Shown: one piece after another, positions 34,039 through 42,129 of the stretch | How positions within the stretch are numbered: position 1 is the first letter of the stretch | How the letters are laid out: each line of letters begins with the position of its first letter | Source: CAIZGX01 sp964511555 | Lineage (GTDB): Bacteria > Bacteroidota > Bacteroidia > Flavobacteriales_D > Sanyastnellaceae | Assembly: GCA_964511555.1 (NCBI GenBank) | Contig: CAZEFR010000006.1 | Location: forward strand, 1-64,000 | DNA length: 64,000 bases | Direction: 5' to 3' | Notes under the pieces: generated by a model | Told to the model about the DNA's origin: nothing | Databases searched by the model: none | What the model saw: only the letters and a program-made list of their open reading frames with translations | Position numbers and translations under genes: made by a program

Positions 34039-35309
34039 TATTTCTTCTCCTCGAGCTTAATCTTATCTCCGTTCTCCAATTCTTTCGACAAGAGTTCATA
34101 CGGACCGGTAACAATCTCCTCTCCTTCGTTCAATCCGCTTGTAATTTGAATAAACGTTCCGTCTTGAATTCCAGTTTGAACTTGTTTCATTTCAACTGTA
34201 TCATCTGCCTTCTTCACGAAAACCACTGTTAATGAAATATTATTTTGAATTGAATCTGCGCGTGTTGTCACTGCGGCTGTAGGCACCGAAAGGGCTTGAC
34301 TGGCTTCGTCTGTGTGAATTTTCACTGTTGCACTCATGCCTGGCTTGAAGGGTGAATTGTTCTCTGAATTTCCACTAACACCTGCATACGATTCTTTTAC
34401 AATTTTCACCTTAACAGAAAAGTTGGTTACCTGCTCTGTGCTTGCTGCAAGACCTTGTCCTGAATTTAAGGCGGAGGAACCTACTTCAGTTACCACGCCT
34501 TTGAAAACTTGATCGCTGAATGCGTCTATTTCAACATCAGCGGTATCGCCTACTTGGACGTGAACAATGTCTGTTTCATTTACTTCTAAATCAATTTCCA
34601 TTTCATTCAAAACAGAAACCTTCATAATCACATCTCCGCTCATCATGTTGTTTCCAAGAACTGTTTCTCCGAGCTCTTTAGCGAGCGCAGTCACCGTTCC
34701 TGAAATAGGCGCAACAATGGTTGTTCTTCTCAGGTTTTCTTGAGCTTCACTCTTACCTGCATCAGCACTAGCTATGGAAAAGTTCGCGCTGTGAACGCTT
34801 TCTTCAGCGGCTTCAACTTCGGCGATAGATGTTTCCAATGCGTTGCTCGCGTTATCGTATTCGGCTTGAGAGATTGCCTTTTGCTCGATTAATTTTGAGA
34901 GTCTCGCAAGGGTAGTTTCTTGCAAACGTTTTTGAGCCTTGGCTTGCGTTAAGCGTGCTTTCGCGCTAGACAAATTACTTTTTGCTGTATTCAATGCGGC
35001 TTCTGCGCGACTGAGTGCAGAGACATAAAGATCAGGATTGATGCGCACAAGCAATTGTCCCTTCTGAACGAAGTCTCCTTCTTTCACAGGCAGTTCAACA
35101 ATTTGCCCAGAAACTTCAGACTGAATTTTCACTTCCACGGAAGGTTGAACTTTTCCGCTTGCAGCAACTACTTCACTCAAATTTCTTCTCTCCGATTTTC
35201 CGAGTGTAACCACTTTTGCATCTCCAGAACCGAATATCATTGGCAGTACAATGCCTGCAATAATCAAAACGATTACTGAAATCCAAATCCATCTTTTCTT
35301 ATTTTTCAT
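34038..35309 (-). CDS. Periplasmic adaptor subunit of an efflux system (HlyD/MacA type)
   Basis: 423 residues: N-terminal membrane helix (WIWISVIVLIIAGIVLPMIF), barrel-sandwich halves (VQPSVEVKIQSEVSGQIVELPVKEGDFVQKGQLLVRI and TTIVAPISGTVTALAKELGETV), a coiled-coil hairpin at about 95-185, and a beta-barrel domain (VDVEID-like TADVEIDAFSDQVFKGVVTEVGSS). It bridges an inner membrane pump and TolC. The 4-base overlap with the TolC gene and the absence of an RND or ABC pump in the window suggest the pump is encoded elsewhere. Confidence 0.92.
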   Translation of the reverse strand: MKNKKRWIWISVIVLIIAGIVLPMIFGSGDAKVVTLGKSERRNLSEVVAASGKVQPSVEVKIQSEVSGQIVELPVKEGDFVQKGQLLVRINPDLYVSALSRAEAALNTAKSNLSSAKARLTQAKAQKRLQETTLARLSKLIEQKAISQAEYDNASNALETSIAEVEAAEESVHSANFSIASADAGKSEAQENLRRTTIVAPISGTVTALAKELGETVLGNNMMSGDVIMKVSVLNEMEIDLEVNETDIVHVQVGDTADVEIDAFSDQVFKGVVTEVGSSALNSGQGLAASTEQVTNFSVKVKIVKESYAGVSGNSENNSPFKPGMSATVKIHTDEASQALSVPTAAVTTRADSIQNNISLTVVFVKKADDTVEMKQVQTGIQDGTFIQITSGLNEGEEIVTGPYELLSKELENGDKIKLEEKK

Positions 35310-36736
35310 GGTTGTGACATTAGAGGGACTCCCATGTAGAAGTCTATTATTTTCCGTTTAAAAATCCAATCGTATTTACTTCGAACAAAGTTCGATTCAG
35401 CTTGCTGCAATCTATTTTGCGCGTCTAAGTATTCGGAAAGACCAACAACTCCCTGATTAAATCGAAGTTCGTTCCAATCGAAGGCCAAGCGACTGGCATC
35501 TACCGCTTTTTCTGTTGCGATATAATTGGCCTTCGCTCTTAATACATCTAAATATGCCTTACGAACTTCTTGTTCGAGTTGAATTTTAGTCTGTTGAACG
35601 TTTAGCTCATTATCGGTCCGAGTGAGTTGCGCTCGTTTGATATTCACATCGTTCGAGAACCCGTTGAAGATGGGAAGAGTTAGACTGAAGAAGAGAGATT
35701 GATTGACATTGTCTTGCAATTGATTTCCAAAAGGCTTCGTCGTATAGTCGTCTAATGTGTATACCGCTTGTGGAAAAGAGAAAACATATTCGTTCGAGCC
35801 GAAAATCTGACCAATGGGATAAGCCAATGAATCTGGTGAACCTGTTAGCACTTTCGAAGCACCTGAATAACCTGAGCCATACGAATAACTCATGCTGAGC
35901 CTTGGCGACATTCCTCCTTTAGCGATGCTGAGGTTCAGATCACTTGATGCTAGTGTAAGCTCGGCTGATTTAATTTGAGGAAATGTTGTTAGTGCATTTT
36001 GAACGCACTGTGTCAAATCGGGAATTTGCTCAGCAATGTTCAATGTTGAGGGGTCTACCTGAATAGAAAAGCTCCTTTGCTCCTGCTCTGTCAATTGCAT
36101 CAATTGGGCAATGTCTAAAATAGCCGACTGTACGTTGTTTGCTGCTGAAATATAATTGGCTTCATCTGAAAGCAATTGTGCTTCAATGTCTCTGAGACTT
36201 CCTTCGGCAGCATTGCCTGCATTCACTAAATCGGTAATGCGCTTAACTTGTTCCTTGGTTCGGTTCACCGTTAGCTCCGTTGAAGCCTGGAGCTCTTGGG
36301 TTAAAAGAACATTCAAATAAGCTACAGAAACTTGCAGTGCCAATTGATTGCGTTGGAAGTCAAAAGCGAGCATTTGCGCCCGCGTATCGACTTGCGCCTT
36401 CTTGTATTGATTCACGTTTTGCAACCCTGAGAATAATGTAACACTTGTTGACAGACCCAAGCTATTGCTCTGAATACGCTGCGACGCGAATTGATTTGTA
36501 AATGGGTCAATTCTCTGACCCCAGTTGTATCCGTGAGAGACTTGACCGTTCAAGTTAGGGAGAAAATTCCCCAATGCCTGTTCTTGGTTCAGCCTTGTTT
36601 GTTCAAGTCCAAGATTATTTCTCTTCAAACTTATATTCCGTTCAATAGCTGTTTCAACGGATTGTTGCAAGGTCCATTGAGCTTGAGAACAGTGACTTCC
36701 TACGATAATTAGGAATAAGAGGAAATGACACTTCAT
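35306..36736 (-). CDS. TolC family outer membrane efflux protein
   Basis: 476 residues with a signal peptide (LLFLIIVGSHCSQAQ). Two OEP repeats typical of TolC: WTLQQSVETAIERNISLKRNNLGLEQTRLNQEQALGNFLPNLNGQVSHG and, in the second half, ELTLASSDLNLSIAKGGMSPRLSMSYSYG, each followed by long helices (QLEQEVRKAYLDVLRAKANY). It forms the outer membrane channel for the adaptor encoded next. First gene of the operon; a dyad and a -7-like box lie just upstream. Confidence 0.93.
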   Translation of the reverse strand: MKCHFLLFLIIVGSHCSQAQWTLQQSVETAIERNISLKRNNLGLEQTRLNQEQALGNFLPNLNGQVSHGYNWGQRIDPFTNQFASQRIQSNSLGLSTSVTLFSGLQNVNQYKKAQVDTRAQMLAFDFQRNQLALQVSVAYLNVLLTQELQASTELTVNRTKEQVKRITDLVNAGNAAEGSLRDIEAQLLSDEANYISAANNVQSAILDIAQLMQLTEQEQRSFSIQVDPSTLNIAEQIPDLTQCVQNALTTFPQIKSAELTLASSDLNLSIAKGGMSPRLSMSYSYGSGYSGASKVLTGSPDSLAYPIGQIFGSNEYVFSFPQAVYTLDDYTTKPFGNQLQDNVNQSLFFSLTLPIFNGFSNDVNIKRAQLTRTDNELNVQQTKIQLEQEVRKAYLDVLRAKANYIATEKAVDASRLAFDWNELRFNQGVVGLSEYLDAQNRLQQAESNFVRSKYDWIFKRKIIDFYMGVPLMSQP

Positions 36737-36742
36737 ATATCT

Positions 36743-36772
36743 TCAAAATTTCCGAAAATAACGGGATTTTCG
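36743..36772 (-). promoter_or_regulatory. Dyad next to the -7-like box of the TolC-HlyD operon
   Basis: AAATTTTG (36743-36750, one mismatch from TAnnTTTG) ends 6 bases before the TolC ATG. Directly upstream lies a perfect dyad CCGAAAAT-N6-ATTTTCGG (36751-36772), in the promoter spacer where a repressor or a distorting activator would bind. There is no T-tract typical of a terminator. Confidence 0.45.
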
Positions 36773-36797
36773 GTTATCAAAGGTAACTGAAGTTCTT

Positions 36798-37031
36798 TTA
36801 ATTCGCTTTGAAGAAATTCGCGATACGTTTTCTGAAAAAGACAATAGCAAGAACAAGCAAAAGCGTATATGGAATAAGCATGAGGTAGAGGATTCCTGTG
36901 TTTAATCCCTCAGCTAAACTTCCCGAAGTATTCTGGTTTGCTGTTTCAGCAGTTGCCTTACACATGGCACATTGAGCACTGGTTGCGAGATTCACCAGAA
37001 CGAAGAACAACAGAAAGAATATCTTTTTCAT
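36798..37031 (-). CDS. Small membrane protein with periplasmic CxxC
   Basis: 77 residues from the ATG at 37029-37031. A signal peptide (MKKIFFLLFFVLVNLATSAQ) is followed at once by CAMCKATAET, a CxxC facing the periplasm, then one C-terminal membrane helix (LMLIPYTLLLVLAIVFF) and a basic tail. It ends the oxidase accessory cluster, 2 bases after the DUF420 gene. The CxxC and the SCO neighbours suggest a role in copper or thiol handling for the oxidase, but that is inference. Confidence 0.75.
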   Translation of the reverse strand: MKKIFFLLFFVLVNLATSAQCAMCKATAETANQNTSGSLAEGLNTGILYLMLIPYTLLLVLAIVFFRKRIANFFKAN

Positions 37032-37033
37032 AA

Positions 37034-37576
37034 TTATTGGTAGTATGGTGAAATCATGTAATAAACAACTACGCCAGTTACTGCGACATAAAACCAAATG
37101 GGCCATGTATACCTTGCTAATTTCTTATGAGCTGAAAATTCAGCAATAAGCGCTCGGTAAGCCGTTAAAAGTATAAAAGGAAGAATGATTGCGGCAAGTA
37201 CAATATGAGTTGAAAGAATGATAAGGTACAACGGTCTCATTGCGTTATCTTTCGGAAATTCGGTTTCACCCGCAAACATGTGGTGCCCAATGTACGTAAC
37301 AAGAAAAACCACACTCAAAAGAATTGCGCCTTTCATGAACTTTTTGTGCAATTCGAAATTCTTCTTTTTTACAGCCACTAATGCAGCAACCAACAATATA
37401 GAAACTGTACCATTGATAAGTGCATTCGCCTTTGCCAACAGATGAACATCGAAGCCCAAGTTTACGTCTGTAAACTTCAAATAGCGCAGCGACACAACTA
37501 CAAGAAAAACTACTGCGGATACAGTATAAATCAATGATTTCGCTAATTTGTCGTTCTTTTTCAATTCTGCTTTCAT
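37034..37576 (-). CDS. DUF420 (CtaM-like) membrane protein
   Basis: 180 residues with four or five membrane helices (SLIYTVSAVVFLVVVSLRYL, ALINGTVSILLVAALVAV, FMKGAILLSVVFLVTYIGHHMF, YLIILSTHIVLAAIILPFILLTAY, WPIWFYVAVTGVVVYYM) and conserved His residues in ELHKKFM, YIGHHMF and STHIVLA. This matches DUF420; the relative CtaM in Gram-positive bacteria is needed for heme-copper oxidase assembly. It lies 4 bases after the SCO gene. Confidence 0.85.
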   Translation of the reverse strand: MKAELKKNDKLAKSLIYTVSAVVFLVVVSLRYLKFTDVNLGFDVHLLAKANALINGTVSILLVAALVAVKKKNFELHKKFMKGAILLSVVFLVTYIGHHMFAGETEFPKDNAMRPLYLIILSTHIVLAAIILPFILLTAYRALIAEFSAHKKLARYTWPIWFYVAVTGVVVYYMISPYYQ

Positions 37577-37580
37577 CGTA

Positions 37581-38243
37581 TTATTTCTTAAGTAACAAAT
37601 GTAAATCTATAAACAGCTGATCCACCGCTTTTGTTGAGGTTCCGTCGTAATATCCTCGAATTCTACCTTCTTGATCGATAAGTGCTATTTGATCGGTATG
37701 AAAAAATCCACCTTGTGCTGTATCCGAAGGGAAAGCTGTGAGTTTGTATCCTTCTTTGGCTTGCCAGTATATATCTTCCGCTTTTCCGGTAACAAAATTC
37801 CAATTTGAAAAATCCGCGCCCATGCGGCTTGCGTAGGCCTTCAACGTTTCAGGGGTGTCATTTTTCGGATCAACTGTATGTGAAAGAAAAACGACTTGAT
37901 CGTTGATATTCTCTGATTTCACTGAATGCTGTAATCTTGCCATTTGAGAAGAAAGCATGGGGCAGATACTCGTGCAATTTGTAAAGAAAAAATCTATGAT
38001 GGCAATCTTTCCTCGCATGAAATCATAGGTAATGATTTCTCCATCTTGATTTGTAAACGCAAACAGAGGAATGGGATCGTAAACTGTATCTGAGATGCCC
38101 TCTCCCTTCTCGTTGTATTTGATTTCAATCCCGAAATCACCGAAGTAAGGCAATGTCTTTTGCTTTTGTTCTGGTGTTTTCACAGAATCTGTGCATGCTA
38201 CAAGAGCAATGAATGCGATAAGAAAAATACGTTTAGTACCCAC
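37581..38243 (-). CDS. SCO family copper chaperone for cytochrome oxidase
   Basis: 220 residues with a lipoprotein signal (IALVACTDS). Thioredoxin-fold SCO motifs: KIAIIDFFFTNCTSICPMLSSQM with the copper-binding CTSIC, VVFLSHTVDPKNDTPETLKAYA, and the copper His in GGFFHTDQIALIDQEGRIRGYYDG. It delivers copper to the CuA site of subunit II. The first 11 bases overlap the end of the degenerate SCO paralogue. Confidence 0.92.
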   Translation of the reverse strand: MGTKRIFLIAFIALVACTDSVKTPEQKQKTLPYFGDFGIEIKYNEKGEGISDTVYDPIPLFAFTNQDGEIITYDFMRGKIAIIDFFFTNCTSICPMLSSQMARLQHSVKSENINDQVVFLSHTVDPKNDTPETLKAYASRMGADFSNWNFVTGKAEDIYWQAKEGYKLTAFPSDTAQGGFFHTDQIALIDQEGRIRGYYDGTSTKAVDQLFIDLHLLLKK

Positions 38244-38874
38244 GCTTGATCTTTCTCTTTTTATTCAAAATAGCAACATCCTCCATTAGATTTTCAAAGT
38301 GATACTCTGTATTTCCATAGAGCCCTCTGATATGACCTGACTCGTCAACCAATCGAAAGACCGCTTCTTTTTTCAAGTCATTAATGAAAAAACCGTTCCG
38401 AACAAACGAATCCATTGCGGCGGAATCTCCTTGAAGAAACTGCCACTTTTTTTTGTTATTGGAGTAACGTAAGTTCTGATCTAGGTAGTCTTTCACCGCT
38501 GCGGAATCGTTGTAACCATTTGGATCGAAGCAAACGATATAAATATCAGGCTCCATGCGGAATTTAAAATTCGGTATAAGCAGGCGCTCTGTGATTTTTG
38601 GTAGATTTGGATCTTGGAAATCTACAAAAGCAGCTATCCATATCTTCCCCATTAACGAATCTCTGTTTATGAGTTCGTTATTTTGATTCATGAAAGCGAA
38701 ATCGGGAATCTGATAGTCTGAGGACACGCAACCTGTGTCGCACGCAGGGCCGTAATACATAGGTTCACTAAAATTGTGTTTACCCATTGGTCCCAAAACG
38801 ATCAGCAGGGTTAGCGGAATAAAAAAAAGCATACCCACCAATAGGATATACTTTTTAATCTTTTTTTTATTCAT
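38233..38874 (-). CDS. SCO-like membrane-anchored paralogue without the normal CxxxC
   Basis: 213 residues from the ATG at 38872-38874; a more upstream start would overlap subunit IV. One N-terminal membrane helix (YILLVGMLFFIPLTLLIVLG), then a thioredoxin-like fold aligned with the next gene: YQIPDFAFMNQNNELINRDSLMGKIWIAAFVDF and VFRLVDESGHIRGLYGNTE. Where SCO has CxxxC the sequence reads DFQDPNLPK. A CDTGC sits instead at residues 45-49, near the membrane anchor. It is probably an assembly helper rather than a normal copper donor. Confidence 0.8.
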   Translation of the reverse strand: MNKKKIKKYILLVGMLFFIPLTLLIVLGPMGKHNFSEPMYYGPACDTGCVSSDYQIPDFAFMNQNNELINRDSLMGKIWIAAFVDFQDPNLPKITERLLIPNFKFRMEPDIYIVCFDPNGYNDSAAVKDYLDQNLRYSNNKKKWQFLQGDSAAMDSFVRNGFFINDLKKEAVFRLVDESGHIRGLYGNTEYHFENLMEDVAILNKKRKIKRGY

Positions 38875-38884
38875 TTTCTTCTGC

Positions 38885-39262
38885 TTAGCCGAAGACGTTA
38901 TGACCAATTTGCATGCTTATACCTTCATACAAGCCTATAAAAATAAGATACATAATGAATATGGCGTAAGGAAGAAGAACAACGTACTTCAAGTTCTTTC
39001 TTTCTTCACCAAGATGCATGAAAATCAATACAATGTAGGCAGCCTTTACAAGTGTTAGCACCAAGAACGTTAATTTAATTGCTTCCCAGGCGAAGGTTCC
39101 ATTTCTTTTGAATGCAACACCCATGAGCACCTCTATTAGCGTAATTACTGTAAGAAGGATGGTTACTGTGTAAAGCTTTTTACGAATTTGCCTTCCAGCC
39201 GCTTCGTCGTGCTTTGCGTTTAGAGCGTAGCTCTCGTTTACAATTAAGTCGTCTCTTTCCAT
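38885..39262 (-). CDS. Cytochrome c oxidase subunit IV family protein
   Basis: 125 residues from the ATG at 39260-39262. Three membrane helices (VTILLTVITLIEVLMGVAF, LTFLVLTLVKAAYIVLIFMHLGEE, VVLLPYAIFIMYLIFIGLYEG) with the typical KAAYIVLIFMHL of prokaryotic COX4. Position after the two subunit III genes is usual for Flavobacteriales. Confidence 0.88.
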   Translation of the reverse strand: MERDDLIVNESYALNAKHDEAAGRQIRKKLYTVTILLTVITLIEVLMGVAFKRNGTFAWEAIKLTFLVLTLVKAAYIVLIFMHLGEERKNLKYVVLLPYAIFIMYLIFIGLYEGISMQIGHNVFG

Positions 39263-39275
39263 GATGATGGTTTTA

Positions 39276-40298
39276 TTAGATAAGGTAGAAGAAGGTGAAT
39301 ACAAATACCCATACAAGATCTACGAAGTGCCAGTATAGACCAATTTTCTCAATCATCTCGTAATGACCGCGTTTCTCGAAAGTTCCTTTAACGGCCATTA
39401 ACCAAATGATTATGTTGATTAACACTCCTGAAAATACGTGAAACCCGTGGAAGCCTGTTACAAAGAAGAAGAAGTTAGCATACTGTTGTTGAATCGCATA
39501 CTCATTCTTTTGCATATTCGCTCCGAAGGCCATAGAACCTGATTCCATTGCTGACCATATTTTCTTCGCGTCCTCTCCTTTCACCACAAGTTTGCGAAGA
39601 TCTTTTCCGTCTTTGTGTTCGAGTGTGTACTTATTGAGAATGATTTCTTCTGGAACCATTGAATGGATATCTTCATGTGCTTCAGCAGCGTGTTCGCCAT
39701 GTCCACCATGAGCGTCATGAGAAACAGGCTCTTCAGCCGCTTCCATTGCATGCTCATATTTATGACCGAAGTCGCTCGTCATGTGAACCCAAGAGCCGTT
39801 TTCCAACGTAATCTGATATGTATTTCCAGCATCATCGGAAGCAGCAACTGTCATCGGCTGATTAATTTGAAAACCACCACCTGAACCGTGAATGAAGTGA
39901 GACCATTCCCATGCTTGCGAACCAAGGAAGAAGAAACCACCAATAATTGTTATTCCCAACCATTTAACAACACCTTTCTTGTCCATGCGATGGCCCGCTT
40001 CAACAGCAAGTACCATTGTTACAGAAGAAACGATCAAGATGAAGGTCATAAGTGCCACGTACACCAGTGGGTAAGAACCATGCAACCCTGGAAGGGCTTC
40101 AAATACTTGCTCTCCCACAGGCCAAGGCTCGCTGCTTGCGTGTCGAATTACACCGTAAGCCGTGAGTAGTCCGCCGAATGTAAGGGCATCCGATACAAGG
40201 AAGAACCACATCATCATTTTACCGTAAGAAACACTGAAAGGCGAGCGATTACCGCCCCATAATTCTTCAGTTGTTACATGTTCTGTTTGACCTGCCAT
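39276..40298 (-). CDS. Cytochrome c oxidase subunit III with a His-rich insert
   Basis: 340 residues, against about 200 for a minimal subunit III. N-terminal helices (GKMMMWFFLVSDALTFGGLLTAYGV, ALMTFILIVSSVTMVLAVEAGHR, WLGITIIGGFFFLGSQAWEWSHFI) and C-terminal helices (YANFFFFVTGFHGFHVFSGVLINIIIWLMAV, YWHFVDLVWVFVFTFFYL) are canonical. Between them about 110 residues form a soluble loop with a run of His, Glu and Ala (SHDAHGGHGEHAAEAHE). The loop may bind metal. It overlaps nothing and has a TAAAATTG -7-like box (40321-40328) 22 bases before the ATG. Confidence 0.9.
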   Translation of the reverse strand: MAGQTEHVTTEELWGGNRSPFSVSYGKMMMWFFLVSDALTFGGLLTAYGVIRHASSEPWPVGEQVFEALPGLHGSYPLVYVALMTFILIVSSVTMVLAVEAGHRMDKKGVVKWLGITIIGGFFFLGSQAWEWSHFIHGSGGGFQINQPMTVAASDDAGNTYQITLENGSWVHMTSDFGHKYEHAMEAAEEPVSHDAHGGHGEHAAEAHEDIHSMVPEEIILNKYTLEHKDGKDLRKLVVKGEDAKKIWSAMESGSMAFGANMQKNEYAIQQQYANFFFFVTGFHGFHVFSGVLINIIIWLMAVKGTFEKRGHYEMIEKIGLYWHFVDLVWVFVFTFFYLI

Positions 40299-40320
40299 AA
40301 TAGTAAACGAAATTTGGCTG

Positions 40321-40328
40321 CAATTTTA
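40321..40328 (-). promoter_or_regulatory. -7-like box of the long subunit III gene
   Basis: TAAAATTG on the minus strand, one mismatch, ends 22 bases before the ATG; the 110-base spacer after the previous gene leaves room for a promoter. Confidence 0.35.
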
Positions 40329-40408
40329 CTTCAAAAGCTTCAAATTAGAAAAGAGAATCGGTATTTTTCACTATTTTGAATAATTCTGAATAAGGCTTTT
40401 GCTTGGAA

Positions 40409-41188
40409 TTAATAGATGTAGAAAATGAAGAAAAATAAGTATATCCAAAGAATACCCATGAAATGCCAATACATACCGTTGCTTTGTAGGCTAATCCAAT
40501 TCTCTTTGTTCAGAGATCCCTTATTCAAGCGAAACAGATTCACTGCTAGATAGATGAGGCCAAAAAACAAGTGTGCAATGTGCAAATAAATGAGCACGCT
40601 AAGCATTGCACCCGACGCATTAAAAGTTGTAAGTACCTCTAGTGTTTTATCTTCACGCGATTGGTCTGGGCGAATGAAATAATAATTCTCACCTTCTTTT
40701 GTCAACACTTGACCATTCAATTCGAAATAATAATTTTTTCCGTACTCGCCACTCAATTTACCGAGGGTGTTCCATCTCGATTGTTTTAGGCCTTGTTCTG
40801 TTTGGGTAATTGTATTCCCCATACCCATAGCCGCCATTTCGTTCCAACCCTTATTTTGGGTAAAAACAAAAGCCAGACCCAGAACTAGTGTGGCTAAAGT
40901 GCCATATAATGCTAAAGACTGTTTTCCTGCCTTCAACGCCTTTAGCGCGAAATAGAGTGTTGCACTGCTGAGGACAATGAGTGCATTTCCCACCCAAAAA
41001 ATTACTGGGGGCTCAATATGAACCCAAAGTAGTTTTCCGTAGAGCACCATAATGGCGCTTGTGATACCGCCAAAAAGCATAACCACTGAAAAAATTAAGA
41101 ACCAAACGATCATTTTCTTCGACCTAATTTTCACTTCAGGGTTGTGGTCTTCAAAGACATTGACTTGTTTAAAATTGTTGTTTTCCAT
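40409..41188 (-). CDS. Second cytochrome c oxidase subunit III
   Basis: 259 residues. Helices KKMIVWFLIFSVVMLFGGITSAIMV, IFWVGNALIVLSSATLYFAL, LALYGTLATLVLGLAFVFTQ, MLSVLIYLHIAHLFFGLIYLAVNLF and NGMYWHFMGILWIYLFFFIFYIY; the last matches the GMYWHFMGILWIYLFFF end of subunit III. A soluble loop of about 80 residues sits after the third helix. Subunits I and II are not in the window. The start shares one base with the end of the farnesyltransferase gene. Confidence 0.9.
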   Translation of the reverse strand: MENNNFKQVNVFEDHNPEVKIRSKKMIVWFLIFSVVMLFGGITSAIMVLYGKLLWVHIEPPVIFWVGNALIVLSSATLYFALKALKAGKQSLALYGTLATLVLGLAFVFTQNKGWNEMAAMGMGNTITQTEQGLKQSRWNTLGKLSGEYGKNYYFELNGQVLTKEGENYYFIRPDQSREDKTLEVLTTFNASGAMLSVLIYLHIAHLFFGLIYLAVNLFRLNKGSLNKENWISLQSNGMYWHFMGILWIYLFFFIFYIY

Positions 41189-42084
41189 TAGATTTTATCT
41201 ATTACGTATGCAATTTGAACAATGGGTAAATAAAAGAACGATGCAAACATAACCTTGCGCGCATTCAACAAAGTAGGTTCTTTAAAAAGTTTATATGCCA
41301 GAAAAGAAATCCAAATACCAGCAATCGTTACAATCACTGCGGCAATATTTCCGACCATTGGGTTTTCCAAAGGCAAGGTCCACGGCAGAAGACTTACTGG
41401 GATTAAGAAAAAGCTATATACCATTATTTGAAAAGCCGTTTTGATGTCTGGCATTCCGTTAAAAGGTAAAAGCTTGTAACCTCCTCGGTTGTAATCTTCG
41501 TGCGACACCCAAGCAATTGCCCAAAAGTGTGGAAATTGCCACATGAATTGCACCGCGAACAAAATTCCAGCTTCCAGTCCGAATTCATTTGTTGCCGCAA
41601 CATAGCCAATCATTGGAGCAATTGCCCCGGGAAACGCGCCAATGAATACAGCCCATGGGGTAACTCTTTTGAGCGGTGTGTATACAAAAGCGTACGATAA
41701 AAATGCAGCGAATCCAAGAATTCCTGATGCGGTGTTTAGGAAATAGAACAGGATAAAAATACCTGAGGCTGCGGCAGAAACTGATACGAACCATGCCGCA
41801 ATTGGGGAAATTCTTTGCGTTGGCAATGGACGGTTTTTTGTGCGGTGCATTAGGGCGTCCCATTGGCGTTCGAGTACCTGATTGGCACCGTTACTTCCGC
41901 CCGTGAGAAGAAATCCTGCAAGAATTAACCAGCCTAACTTACTGAACTCCCATGAATCTACTCCCATTGCGTAGGAAAGAATACAGGAGACAACAACAAG
42001 AAACGTCAAGCGCAATTTGAACAAATCCAGAGCGGCAAGCACTTTACCCATTAAACCTTTATTTTTCGATTCCGAAACTTCCAT
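41188..42084 (-). CDS. ctaB: Protoheme IX farnesyltransferase
   Basis: 298 residues from the ATG at 42082-42084, chosen because a perfect promoter box sits 16 bases upstream; an in-frame ATG at 42127-42129 would lie in the -33 element. UbiA-type prenyltransferase: the first Asp-rich motif is replaced by NGANQVLERQWDALMHRTKNRPLPTQRI, and VYTPLKRVTPWAVFIGAFPGAIAPMIGY plus HFWAIAWVSHEDYNRGGYKLLPF are typical. It makes heme O for the terminal oxidase and is the first gene of the oxidase cluster. Confidence 0.95.
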   Translation of the reverse strand: MEVSESKNKGLMGKVLAALDLFKLRLTFLVVVSCILSYAMGVDSWEFSKLGWLILAGFLLTGGSNGANQVLERQWDALMHRTKNRPLPTQRISPIAAWFVSVSAAASGIFILFYFLNTASGILGFAAFLSYAFVYTPLKRVTPWAVFIGAFPGAIAPMIGYVAATNEFGLEAGILFAVQFMWQFPHFWAIAWVSHEDYNRGGYKLLPFNGMPDIKTAFQIMVYSFFLIPVSLLPWTLPLENPMVGNIAAVIVTIAGIWISFLAYKLFKEPTLLNARKVMFASFFYLPIVQIAYVIDKI

Positions 42085-42100
42085 TACCGCCTTTTTTTTG

Positions 42101-42129
42101 CAAAAGTACTGCTTAATTTTCCTCAACAA
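42101..42129 (-). promoter_or_regulatory. Promoter of the oxidase accessory operon
   Basis: TACTTTTG (42101-42108, perfect TAnnTTTG) lies 18 bases after TTG (42127-42129) on the minus strand, just after the stop of the RemB-like gene; it ends 16 bases before the ctaB ATG. Confidence 0.65.
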
